The notes under the pieces: generated by a model
The model's database searches: none
The model's input: only the letters and a program-made list of their open reading frames with translations
Told to the model about the DNA's origin: nothing
Shown here: positions 57,587 through 64,000 of the stretch, in pieces
Numbering within the stretch: the stretch's first letter is position 1
Layout of the letters: each line of letters begins with the position of its first letter
Translations under genes and position numbers: made by a program
Assembly (NCBI RefSeq): GCF_040655735.1
Contig: NZ_JBFAKK010000005.1
Span: 434,001 to 498,000 of the forward strand
Direction: 5' to 3'
Length of the DNA stretch: 64,000 bases
From: Phytomonospora sp040655735
GTDB lineage: Bacteria > Actinomycetota > Actinomycetes > Mycobacteriales > Micromonosporaceae

Positions 57587-58576
57587 ATGAGAGACCTCCG
57601 GAAACCCGCCGGAATCCTGCTCGCCGTCGCCCTGCTCACCGCCCTGTTCGCCGGCTCCTTCATCGGCGCCCTGCACAAGCCCGCGCCCCACGACGTGCCC
57701 ATCGCCGTCGTCGCCCCCGAACAAGCCGTCGGCCGGATCCAGACCGCCGTCGACACCAAAGCCGACGGCGCCTTCGACCTGCGCCCCTACGACACCGAAG
57801 CCGAGGCCCGCGACGCGCTCGCCGACCGCGACGTCGACGCCGTCCTCATCCCCGGCCCCGACGGCCACACCCTGCTCACCGCCGGCGCCTCCGGCCTGGC
57901 CGGCGCGACCATCATCACCAAGGTCTTCACCGCCGCCGCCCAGGCGCAGGGCACGACCCTCGCCGTCACCGACGCCCACCCGCTGTCGGCCGAGGACCCC
58001 TCGGGCTCGGCGATGTTCTTCTACCTCATGTCGGTGCTCGTCCCGTCCCTCGGCGGCGCGCTCATGCTCGCCGTCGGCACGAAACTGCGCCGCTTCGGCA
58101 TGCTCACCGCCCTCACCGGCGTCGCCCTCGTCGTCGCGGCCGTCGCGGTCTCCGTCGCCGACGCCGCCACCGGCGTCCTCCCCGACTCGACCCTGCGGCT
58201 CTTCGCGGTCTCCGTGCTCGCCTCGGCCTCGATAGCCTTCCCCGTCGCCGGACTCGCCCGGCTGGGCGGCGCGGCCGCGGGCGGACTCGCCGGGCTGCTG
58301 TTCTTCCCCATCGGGATCCCGTCGTCCGGCGGGCCGGTCGGGCCGCGCTACATCGCCGAGTGGTACGGGGCCGTCGGGTCGGTCCTGCCGCCCGGAGCCA
58401 CCCTCGAAGCCGTCCGCAACGCCGTCTACTTCGACGGCGCCGCGCTCACCGGCCCGACGCTCGTCCTGGGCTGCTGGATCGCCGCCGGCCTGCTCATGCT
58501 GGTGATCCCGAAGCGCGCGAAGAAGCCGGCGCCGACAACTCCCGCGACTGAGACGCCCGTCGCCGTCCACGCCTGA
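57587..58576 (+). CDS. ABC-2/YhgE-Pip-like membrane protein
   Basis: 329 aa, ATG after GGAAGG. N-terminal membrane helix (AGILLAVALLTALFAGSFIGAL), a ~130-residue external domain (VPIAVVAPEQAVGRIQTAVDT), then five membrane segments (FFYLMSVLVPSLGGALMLAVG, LTALTGVALVVAAVAVSVADA, and others). This topology is that of DUF3533/YhgE-Pip and ABC-2 type proteins, used in export or phage-infection-type membrane functions. Regulated with the divergent TetR; ligand and direction unknown. Confidence 0.85.
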   Translation: MRDLRKPAGILLAVALLTALFAGSFIGALHKPAPHDVPIAVVAPEQAVGRIQTAVDTKADGAFDLRPYDTEAEARDALADRDVDAVLIPGPDGHTLLTAGASGLAGATIITKVFTAAAQAQGTTLAVTDAHPLSAEDPSGSAMFFYLMSVLVPSLGGALMLAVGTKLRRFGMLTALTGVALVVAAVAVSVADAATGVLPDSTLRLFAVSVLASASIAFPVAGLARLGGAAAGGLAGLLFFPIGIPSSGGPVGPRYIAEWYGAVGSVLPPGATLEAVRNAVYFDGAALTGPTLVLGCWIAAGLLMLVIPKRAKKPAPTTPATETPVAVHA

Positions 58577-58609
58577 CATCCCACTCCTCGGTACGTCGCG
58601 GAGCCGTAC

Positions 58610-58640
58610 TTGACGGTTTCGCGACGTGCTGTGGCATACT
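58610..58640 (+). promoter_or_regulatory. Promoter of the leader peptide/chorismate mutase transcript
   Basis: TTGACG (58610-58615) and CATACT (58635-58640), 19-base spacer. Predicted +1 at about 58647, so the leader's GTG would be at or next to the 5' end (leaderless translation). Confidence 0.55.
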
Positions 58641-58647
58641 CGGCGAC

Positions 58648-58713
58648 GTGACCAACGCGCGATTTTACTTTTACTACGGCACCGGGGTACCGGCAGTCGT
58701 AGGTCGCGCGTAA
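58648..58713 (+). CDS. Phe/Tyr leader peptide controlling chorismate mutase
   Basis: A 21-residue open frame from GTG 58648 to TAA 58711. After VTNAR it reads five aromatic codons in a row, F-Y-F-Y-Y (58663-58677, using rare TTT for Phe), then G-T-G-V-P. Such runs are the hallmark of ribosome-mediated attenuation of Phe/Tyr synthesis genes. A terminator hairpin (58729-58751) and a competing pairing (58682-58688 with 58728-58734) lie between it and the chorismate mutase gene. Coding intent is inferred from arrangement. Confidence 0.75.
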   Translation: MTNARFYFYYGTGVPAVVGRA

Positions 58714-58728
58714 CCATCTGACCAACGA

Positions 58729-58751
58729 CCCCGGGCCTCCAGAGCCCGGGG
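58729..58751 (+). terminator. Attenuator hairpin before chorismate mutase
   Basis: 8-bp stem ccccgggc/gcccgggg with a 7-base loop. Its 5' arm is also complementary to 58682-58688 (ccggggt), giving mutually exclusive structures. Short on Ts after the stem. Confidence 0.6.
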
Positions 58752-58798
58752 ATTCGTCGTCTCTGGGCCCTGCCGGACTCCCTTCTTAGGAGCCGACG

Positions 58799-59059
58799 AT
58801 GACCGCAAGCACAGAGATCCCCGTCGATATCGACTCGCTCCGCGAGCGCATCGACACCATCGACACCGAACTCATCCGCCTCTGGCAGGAGCGATCAAGC
58901 CTGTCCCAGGAGGTCGGCAAAGCGCGCATGGCCTCCGGTGGCACCCGGCTCGTCCTCGACCGCGAGCGCGAGATCCTCGCTCGTTTCCGCGAGGCGCTGG
59001 GGGCCGACGGGACGCAGGTCGCGCTGCTGCTGCTGCGTTCGGGTCGCGGGCCGCTGTAG
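58799..59059 (+). CDS. Chorismate mutase, AroQ (monofunctional)
   Basis: 86 aa, ATG after AGGAG. Intertwined-helix AroQ fold: SLRERIDTIDTELIRLWQERSSLSQEVGKARMASGG and VLDREREILARFREALG, with active-site R15, R/E pairs and K41 in usual places. Makes prephenate from chorismate for Phe and Tyr. Short, single-domain form used with DAHP synthase in actinobacteria. The upstream leader peptide rich in Phe and Tyr codons implies feedback by charged tRNA(Phe)/tRNA(Tyr). Confidence 0.92.
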   Translation: MTASTEIPVDIDSLRERIDTIDTELIRLWQERSSLSQEVGKARMASGGTRLVLDREREILARFREALGADGTQVALLLLRSGRGPL

Positions 59060-59064
59060 GCGGC

Positions 59065-59376
59065 TCAGCCGTAGAACGCCAGGGCCGGGCGCGTCAGGAG
59101 GCCGCCGACGGTGACGGCCGCGATCAGGAAACCGATCCCGGTCTTGCGCAGGCGGCCGAGGAGCGCCAGGACCCCGATGAGCAGCGGGCCGGCGGTCGCC
59201 GTGCCGATGCACCACAGGGCGAGGCGTTCGTAGGGGCCGTCGAAGAACGAGACGCTGAAGGCCATGTAGGCCAGGCCTAAGGCGGTGAGGAACCACAGCA
59301 GGGTCGCCAGCGCCGTGGCGGTCTTGAGCCTCGGCGAGGGAAGAGGTCGGGCACGCATGTACTCATGGTGAGGCAT
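59065..59376 (-). CDS. Small four-helix membrane protein
   Basis: 103 aa from ATG 59376, or 97 aa from ATG 59358 (MRARPLP). Hydrophobic segments: TATALATLLWFLTALGLAYMAF, LALWCIGTATAGPLLIGVLALLG, and GIGFLIAAVTVGGLL. No recognised family. Convergent with chorismate mutase, 5 bases between the stops. Probably integral membrane; function unknown. Confidence 0.75.
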   Translation of the reverse strand: MPHHEYMRARPLPSPRLKTATALATLLWFLTALGLAYMAFSVSFFDGPYERLALWCIGTATAGPLLIGVLALLGRLRKTGIGFLIAAVTVGGLLTRPALAFYG

Positions 59377-59421
59377 GCGAGGCGGTGATGGGGGGCGCGT
59401 TTTCGGCGCCCCCGTCGGCCG

Positions 59422-59970
59422 TCAGCCCTCGCGCCATTTGATGCCGCAGCCCATGGCCGGGTAATGGGGCTCTGGAACGGCTTCGCCTTTGAGGACGTGC
59501 GCGATGGCATTGCGGAGGTGCTCGCCGGTGACGGGCTTGCCGTTGCCGGGGGTCGAGTCGTCGAAGGCGCCCCGGTAGGCGAGGGTGAGGTCGGGTCCGT
59601 AGAGGAAGAAGTCCGGCGTGCAGGCGGCGTTGTAGGCGCGGCCGACTTCCTGCGTGGCGTCGATCAGGTACGGGATCGGCCACTTCGCGCGGATTACCTG
59701 CTCGCGGAGCTTGTCGGGCGCGTCGTCGGGGTAGGCCTCGGCGTCGTTGGTGCACACGGCGACGGCCGGGAGGGTGCTGTACTCGGTGAGGACCTCGCCG
59801 AGAGCGGTCTCGATGTGCTTGACGTAGGGGCAGTGGTTGCAGCTGAAGACGACGAGCAGGCCGGGGCCGCCGGCGTAGTCGGCTTTCGTGCGCAGGATGT
59901 CGTCCAGGTCGGGGAGCGAGAAGTCGGGCGCGGGGGTGCCGAGGGGGACCATCTGGGAGTTGAGGGCCAT
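59422..59970 (-). CDS. Thioredoxin-like (AhpC/TSA) family protein
   Basis: 182 aa from ATG 59970. Peroxiredoxin-like fold: GTPAPDFSLPDLDDILRTKADYAGGPGLLVVFSCNHCPYVKHIE, with the redox C-x2-C in CNHCPYVK, and IPYLIDATQEVGRAYNAACTPDFFLYG. This matches the cytosolic COG0526-type family named for CNHCPYVK; many act as thiol oxidoreductases or peroxidases. Downstream of no obvious partner. A longer frame starts at 60027 but lacks a ribosome site. Confidence 0.88.
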   Translation of the reverse strand: MALNSQMVPLGTPAPDFSLPDLDDILRTKADYAGGPGLLVVFSCNHCPYVKHIETALGEVLTEYSTLPAVAVCTNDAEAYPDDAPDKLREQVIRAKWPIPYLIDATQEVGRAYNAACTPDFFLYGPDLTLAYRGAFDDSTPGNGKPVTGEHLRNAIAHVLKGEAVPEPHYPAMGCGIKWREG

Positions 59971-60052
59971 GGGGGAGAGCCTTTCGTCCGGGGTCTCAGG
60001 CGAGCTTATCGCCGGGCATGGGTTCACCGGCGGCGGATCGAAGCACCGAGCT

Positions 60053-60108
60053 TCGGCAAATCGAAAGATCTACCCTCGTCAAATCCATAGTCAAGCGCTC
60101 GGCAAATC
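60053..60108. repeat. Three iteron-like 10-bp direct repeats, 23-bp period
   Basis: tcggcaaatc (60053), tcgtcaaatc (60076) and tcggcaaatc (60099): exact 23-base spacing, about two helical turns, directly upstream of the AAA_14/DUF4143 gene. Probable multimeric regulator site. Confidence 0.7.
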
Positions 60109-60132
60109 TAAACTGACTGCTAGGGTCGGATC

Positions 60133-61398
60133 ATGCGTCGAGCGACTGACTACCTGCCCAGGAGGGCCGCGGGGCTCGTTGAAGACGCCCTGGAGGACAC
60201 CCGTGTCGTCGTGATCAACGGCGCAAGGCAGACCGGAAAGAGCACGCTCGCCGAAGTGTGCCTCCGAGGCCGCCCGAACAGCCTCAAGCGCTACCTGGAC
60301 GACCCGACCACTCGTGCGGCGGCCAAGGACGATCCAGTCGATTTCGTCCGGCACGACGGCTCCATGCTCATCGACGAGGTGCAGCGGGTTCCCGACCTGT
60401 GGCTCGCGATCAAACATCTGGTCGACCGCGAGCCGCAGCCGGGAAGGTTCCTGCTGACCGGGTCGGCCAGGCTCCTCGCACTGCGAGAACTCCCGGACTC
60501 ACTTCCGGGACGTTCGGAGACCATCGAGCTCTGGCCCTTGTCGCAAGGCGAGATCGACGGGACCGCCGACGACTTCGTCGACGCTGCCTTCGCGAGGGGA
60601 GCCGAGTTGCGAGTCCCGGCCCCGGAGTGGCGCCGCAAGGACTACATGGAGCGGATGATGCGCGGCGGATACCCGGAAGCCGTGCGCAGGGAGGCGCCAC
60701 GCAGGCGGGAGCGGTTCTTCGACGGGTACATCGGCGACATCATCACCAGAGACGTGCGACAGGTGGCCGACATCCAGCGGGTATCGGACATGCGCCGACT
60801 CATTTCGCTGCTCGCCGCGCAGACCGGGGGACTGCTCAAGGTCGACCGGCTCGCCGGCGACCTCGCTGTCACCGCTCCGACGGTTCGCCACTACATCGAG
60901 ATCCTTGAGACGATCTTCCTGGTTCGGCGTGTGCCGGCCTGGACGGCGAACGCCACCGGCCGTGCGATTGCCACGCCCAAGCTGATCTTCACCGACTCCG
61001 GCCTCGCGAACTATCTCGTCGCCGGTGCCGTCGGTGACGCGCCGGTCGGCGGGCTCATGGAGAACTTCGTTCTCGGTGAACTCGCCAGGCAGCTCACCTG
61101 GGCTCGTGCCTCCGTTCGGTTGTTCCACTATCGCGACCGGGATCAGTACGAAGTGGACGCCGTCCTGGAGGACAACGCGGGCCAAGTCGTGGGAGTCGAG
61201 GTCAAGGCCGCCGAGACCGTGCGGTCAGACGACTTCCGTGGGCTTCGGCTGCTCCAAAGACGCCTCGGTGACCGCTTCCGGGCGGGCTTCGTCCTGTACT
61301 GCGGTGAGGAGCAACTCCCATTCGGAGAGGGCTTGGCGTGCCTCCCGATTTCGGCGCTCTGGACAAGTCGGCTCGACGGCGGCGCGGCACTTTCCTGA
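60133..61398 (+). CDS. AAA_14/DUF4143 ATPase
   Basis: 421 aa. N-terminal P-loop ATPase of the AAA_14 type: Walker A INGARQTGKST (about residue 29-39), Walker B MLIDEVQRVPDL, sensor FLLTGSARLLAL. C-terminal DUF4143 domain has a winged helix (LLKVDRLAGDLAVTAPTVRHYIEILE) and a PD-(D/E)XK-like nuclease-fold core (ENFVLGELARQL, FHYRDRDQYEVDAVLE, VGVEVKAAE). Found widely as a single gene in mobile or accessory regions; role unclear, possibly DNA-binding defence or regulation. Start ATG at 60133. Confidence 0.92.
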   Translation: MRRATDYLPRRAAGLVEDALEDTRVVVINGARQTGKSTLAEVCLRGRPNSLKRYLDDPTTRAAAKDDPVDFVRHDGSMLIDEVQRVPDLWLAIKHLVDREPQPGRFLLTGSARLLALRELPDSLPGRSETIELWPLSQGEIDGTADDFVDAAFARGAELRVPAPEWRRKDYMERMMRGGYPEAVRREAPRRRERFFDGYIGDIITRDVRQVADIQRVSDMRRLISLLAAQTGGLLKVDRLAGDLAVTAPTVRHYIEILETIFLVRRVPAWTANATGRAIATPKLIFTDSGLANYLVAGAVGDAPVGGLMENFVLGELARQLTWARASVRLFHYRDRDQYEVDAVLEDNAGQVVGVEVKAAETVRSDDFRGLRLLQRRLGDRFRAGFVLYCGEEQLPFGEGLACLPISALWTSRLDGGAALS

Positions 61399-61451
61399 GC
61401 GCCGCGACCGTGGACAGTCGGACCGGCAAACGCGGCGGGCCCTTTGCGGCG

Positions 61452-62099
61452 TCAGACGCGGCCTGTCTCGTGGGCCCACATGGCGACCTCGACGCGGTTA
61501 CGGGCGCCGAGTTTTCGCATGAGGCTGGCGAGGTGGGCTTTGACGGTGCTCTGGGTGATGTAGAGCTCGCCGGCGATCTCGTTATTGGTGCGGCCCTGGG
61601 CCACGGTCACGAGGACTTCCTCCTCGCGGGCGGTGAGCCGTTCCATCGGCTGCCTCGGTGGTGAGGTCTGCGCGTGGGCGAACGCCGCGAGCAGCCGGAC
61701 CGTCACGCTGGGGGCGATCAGTGCGTTTCCGTCGGCGGCGGCGTGGATGGCCTGGGTCAGCAGGGCGGGGCCGGCGTCCTTGAGCAGGAACCCGCGGGCG
61801 CCGGCTTTGAGCGCCCCGTGGACATACTCGTCGAGGTCGAAGGTGGTGATGACCACGATCGGCAGGGGGTCGGTGACGTCGGGGCCGGCGAGGCGTCGGG
61901 TGGCTTCGATGCCGTCCATCAGCGGCATTCGGATGTCGAACAGGCCGACGTCGGGGCGCAACCGGAGCGCCAGGCGGACCGCCTCGCGCCCGTCGGAGGC
62001 CGCGCCGACCACTTCGATGTCGGGCTGGGCGTCGAGCAGCATCGTCAGTCCGGTGCGCACGATGTGCTGATCGTCGGCGATGAGCACCCTGATGCTCAT
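61452..62099 (-). CDS. NarL/FixJ-type response regulator
   Basis: 215 aa, ATG at 62099 overlapping the kinase stop by 4 bases. Receiver domain: DD at 9-10, phosphoacceptor D55 in GLFDIRMP, K105 region LLKDAG. LuxR-type HTH: LTAREEEVLVTVAQGRTNNEIAGELYITQSTVKAHLASLMRKLGARNRVEVAMWA. Partner kinase lies directly upstream on the minus strand. Target genes are not apparent in the window. Confidence 0.95.
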   Translation of the reverse strand: MSIRVLIADDQHIVRTGLTMLLDAQPDIEVVGAASDGREAVRLALRLRPDVGLFDIRMPLMDGIEATRRLAGPDVTDPLPIVVITTFDLDEYVHGALKAGARGFLLKDAGPALLTQAIHAAADGNALIAPSVTVRLLAAFAHAQTSPPRQPMERLTAREEEVLVTVAQGRTNNEIAGELYITQSTVKAHLASLMRKLGARNRVEVAMWAHETGRV

Positions 62100-63241
62100 C
62101 GTGGCGTCCCAGCTCGGGGCAGGACCGCCTCCACCCGCCAGCCCCGCTCGGCGGCGGGGCCCGCGTGGAAGGTGCCGCCGAGCAGTGAGGCGCGTTCCCG
62201 CATGCCCACCAGGCCGTAGCCGGCTGGGGCGCGGCCGCCGGTGGCGGAGCCGTCGTCGTCGATGGTCAGCCGTACCTGATCGGCGTCGCCTGTGACGGCG
62301 ACGGTGACCCGGGTCGCGTGGCGGGCGTGCCGTCGAGCGTTGGTGATGGATTCCTGGGCCAGGCGGTAGATCGCGGCCCCGACCGCCGGGCTGAGGTCGT
62401 CGAACTCGCCGGAAAGCGTCACGTCGACGCAGGGACGCGTCCGGCCGTCGGTGGCGAGCCGCTCGACCTCGGCCACGCCGGGCTGCGGCGCGAGCCCGGT
62501 GACCTGTGGGGCGCGCAGGACGCCGACGATGGCGCGCAGCTCGGTGAGGGTGCGGGTCGCCGCGTCCTCGATGGCGGCCAGGGCCTCGATGGCACGCTCG
62601 GGGTGGGAGGCCGCGACGGCACGTCCCGCCTGGGCCTGGATGGCGATGCCCGAGACGTGGTGGGCGACGGTGTCGTGGAGTTCGCGAGCGAGCAGTTCGC
62701 GTTCGCGGGCCCTTGCCTGGTCGATGTCGCGGACGCGGACCTTCGCGCGATAGCGGATCGCGGCGCCGAGCGTGGCGGCGAACAGGAAGAACGCGTACCC
62801 GGCGACCGTCTCGGCCACGCTGCTCGATTCGGCGACGCAGGTGACGGCCAGCCAGAGCAGGATGACGCCGAGGCCGCTCGCGGCTTCCCGGCCGGAGCCC
62901 CACCGGAACAGGGCGTAGGCAATGACCAGGGTGGCTGAGACACCCGTGGGCAGCGCGCCCTGCGAGTCGGTGAGGACTCGGACGACGTCGACCGCCGTCA
63001 CCGTGCCGAAAGCCACCGCGGCCGTGGCGAGCGGGTGCGCACGTCGCCACGGAAGGGGAACGACGACCGCGAGAGCGGCGATGAGCAGCAGCGGGAGCGG
63101 CGCCATGTCCTCGCGGAGCAACGCTTCCAGCACGGACCCGCAGATCAGTACCGCGACCAGGGCCCAGTCCCGCGGCCCCTGGTCCGGGGCATTCGTGGGT
63201 CGGGGTTCGGCCCACAGCGAGCGGAATGCGTTGGTGGCCAT
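62096..63241 (-). CDS. NarL-family sensor histidine kinase
   Basis: 381 aa. Four to five membrane helices in residues 25-165 (WALVAVLICGSVLEALL, PLLLIAALAVVVPLPW, and others), then a HisKA_3 dimer domain with H189 in ARELHDTVAHHVSGIA, and a HATPase_c domain (LAQESITNARRHARHATRV, IDDDG, GYGLVGMRERASLLGG). Typical short-sensor actinomycete kinase. Signal unknown. The gene pair is coupled (ATGA) with the regulator downstream. Confidence 0.95.
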   Translation of the reverse strand: MATNAFRSLWAEPRPTNAPDQGPRDWALVAVLICGSVLEALLREDMAPLPLLLIAALAVVVPLPWRRAHPLATAAVAFGTVTAVDVVRVLTDSQGALPTGVSATLVIAYALFRWGSGREAASGLGVILLWLAVTCVAESSSVAETVAGYAFFLFAATLGAAIRYRAKVRVRDIDQARARERELLARELHDTVAHHVSGIAIQAQAGRAVAASHPERAIEALAAIEDAATRTLTELRAIVGVLRAPQVTGLAPQPGVAEVERLATDGRTRPCVDVTLSGEFDDLSPAVGAAIYRLAQESITNARRHARHATRVTVAVTGDADQVRLTIDDDGSATGGRAPAGYGLVGMRERASLLGGTFHAGPAAERGWRVEAVLPRAGTPR

Positions 63242-63402
63242 CCGATCAGCCTAGGTAGCCCGCGTGCTCGGCGTATCCGCCCAAAGTACAAGAGCTCGGG
63301 TGTGCCGTTGGCCAGGTCGAGTCAGGCTCCGGGGCCAATGTGCCCGCCGCCGGCATCCGTGAAGGTGGAAGCACTCACCCAATCAAGGCAAGGAGCATCG
63401 TG

Positions 63403-63873
63403 ATGCGAACGCCTCAGTCCCACACCGCACCAGACCGTCCGCCGGCCCAGAGCACGCTGGAAGATCCGCGCATGCCCGTGAAGGCCAAGCTCGCAGCGGC
63501 ATGGACGAGCTTCATGTTCCTCTACATCTACGTCGACTACCTCGCCCTGTACAAGCCCGGCTTCCTGGACGGCCTCCTGGCCGGCGTCGTCCACGAGTTC
63601 GACACCGGCCCGACGTTTGTCGCCATCGCGCTCACGCTGATGGCCGTCCCGATCCTCATGATCCTGCTCTCGATGACACTGCCCGCCCGTGTCAACCGCA
63701 TCGTCAACCTCGTCGTCGCGACGCTCTACATCCCAGTGACGGTGTTCAACGCGGCAGGGGAGTCCTGGACCTACTCGTACTTCTACGGTCTCTCCATCGG
63801 ACTCGAGGTGCTGCTCCTGGCCTTCATCCTGCGCGCCGCCTGGACCTGGCCACGTCGCACGGCGTCGCCGTGA
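63403..63873 (+). CDS. DUF6326 family membrane protein
   Basis: 156 aa, ATG at 63403 after AAGGAG (a GTG one codon earlier is possible). Four hydrophobic segments after a Pro-rich head: WTSFMFLYIYVDYLALYKPGFLDGLLAG, FVAIALTLMAVPILMILLSMTLP, IVNLVVATLYIPVTVFNAAG, YGLSIGLEVLLLAFILRAAWTW. Conserved YVDYLALYKPGFL suits DUF6326. Divergent from the two-component pair, so it could be its target. Function unknown. Confidence 0.82.
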   Translation: MRTPQSHTAPDRPPAQSTLEDPRMPVKAKLAAAWTSFMFLYIYVDYLALYKPGFLDGLLAGVVHEFDTGPTFVAIALTLMAVPILMILLSMTLPARVNRIVNLVVATLYIPVTVFNAAGESWTYSYFYGLSIGLEVLLLAFILRAAWTWPRRTASP

Positions 63874-64000
63874 CTGCGGCGGCCGGCTCGACAGCGAGCC
63901 GCGCCGTCCCCTCCCGCCCGTAGAGCTCGTCGAGGCCGAGGAGGTGGACGTCGTCGCGTTCGGCGCTGCTGCGGCGAAGCTCGTCGCTGAACCCGGCGGC
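63824..64000 (-). CDS. Possible partial gene at right edge, C-terminus only
   Basis: A minus-strand frame open from the window edge for 58 codons to a TGA at 63826-63824. It begins AGFSDELRRSSAERDDVHLLGLDELYG with coding-like codon use, resembling the end of an ATPase or regulator, then becomes low-complexity. It overlaps the last 50 bases of the DUF6326 gene on the other strand. Identity cannot be fixed without the upstream part. Confidence 0.4.
   Translation of the reverse strand, partial: AAGFSDELRRSSAERDDVHLLGLDELYGREGTARLAVEPAAAVTATPCDVARSRRRAG

Overview
The window is high-GC (roughly 70%) DNA with dense coding, frequent GTG/TTG starts, 4-base stop/start overlaps, a type VII secretion (T7SS) locus, Spo0M, DUF6350, a WYL regulator and an actinobacterial AroQ chorismate mutase. 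This points to a filamentous actinomycete; I cannot place it more finely with confidence. No rRNA, tRNA or CRISPR array was seen.

Left part (1-14.5 kb). A partial icd gene runs off the left edge. Next comes a T7SS locus. Reading leftward from 5966 it holds two WXG100/Esx proteins, a small tail-anchored protein, and then five paralogous single-pass membrane proteins. Their N-terminal signature and membrane segment are shared, but the ectodomain is either a ricin-type beta-trefoil (three genes) or an FN3-like domain (two genes); a decayed sixth copy lies among them. Rightward from 6236 are a 110-aa protein and an 800-aa WXG-like protein, then eccD and a full-length three-ATPase eccC transcribed divergently. 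EccB, EccE and MycP are absent.

14.8-23.2 kb. A TetR/MFS/NTF2 efflux unit with a palindromic operator is followed by mdh and folD, hisN, a UBP zinc-finger protein, and a CPA1 Na+/H+ antiporter with a tnpB-only IS200/IS605 element sitting just in front of its start codon.

23.4-43.5 kb. A five-gene dipeptide/oligopeptide ABC operon, Spo0M, a pentapeptide-repeat protein and a large secreted S8 protease come first. Then comes a LacI-controlled sugar ABC importer (no ATPase) ending in a GH2 beta-mannosidase, followed by a WYL regulator with a divergent DUF1579-like gene, and a secreted HNH nuclease.

43.5-58.6 kb. Mostly housekeeping: DUF6350-purN-purH, sucCD, pcrA, an M23 peptidase and an orphan B12-binding protein. 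Two unusual non-coding stretches (43451-44011 and 51075-51921) each carry a pair of DnaA-box-like sites with identical spacing; the second also has a tandem hairpin cluster. An SMP-30 protein, a TetR regulator and its ABC-2-like membrane target follow.

58.6-64 kb. A chorismate mutase preceded by a Phe/Tyr-rich leader peptide and an attenuator, a thioredoxin-like protein, an AAA_14/DUF4143 ATPase with three iteron-like repeats upstream, a NarL-type two-component pair, a DUF6326 membrane protein, and a probable partial gene at the right edge.

Most interesting: the T7SS-linked array of membrane-anchored lectin/FN3 proteins, and the leader-peptide attenuator in front of chorismate mutase.
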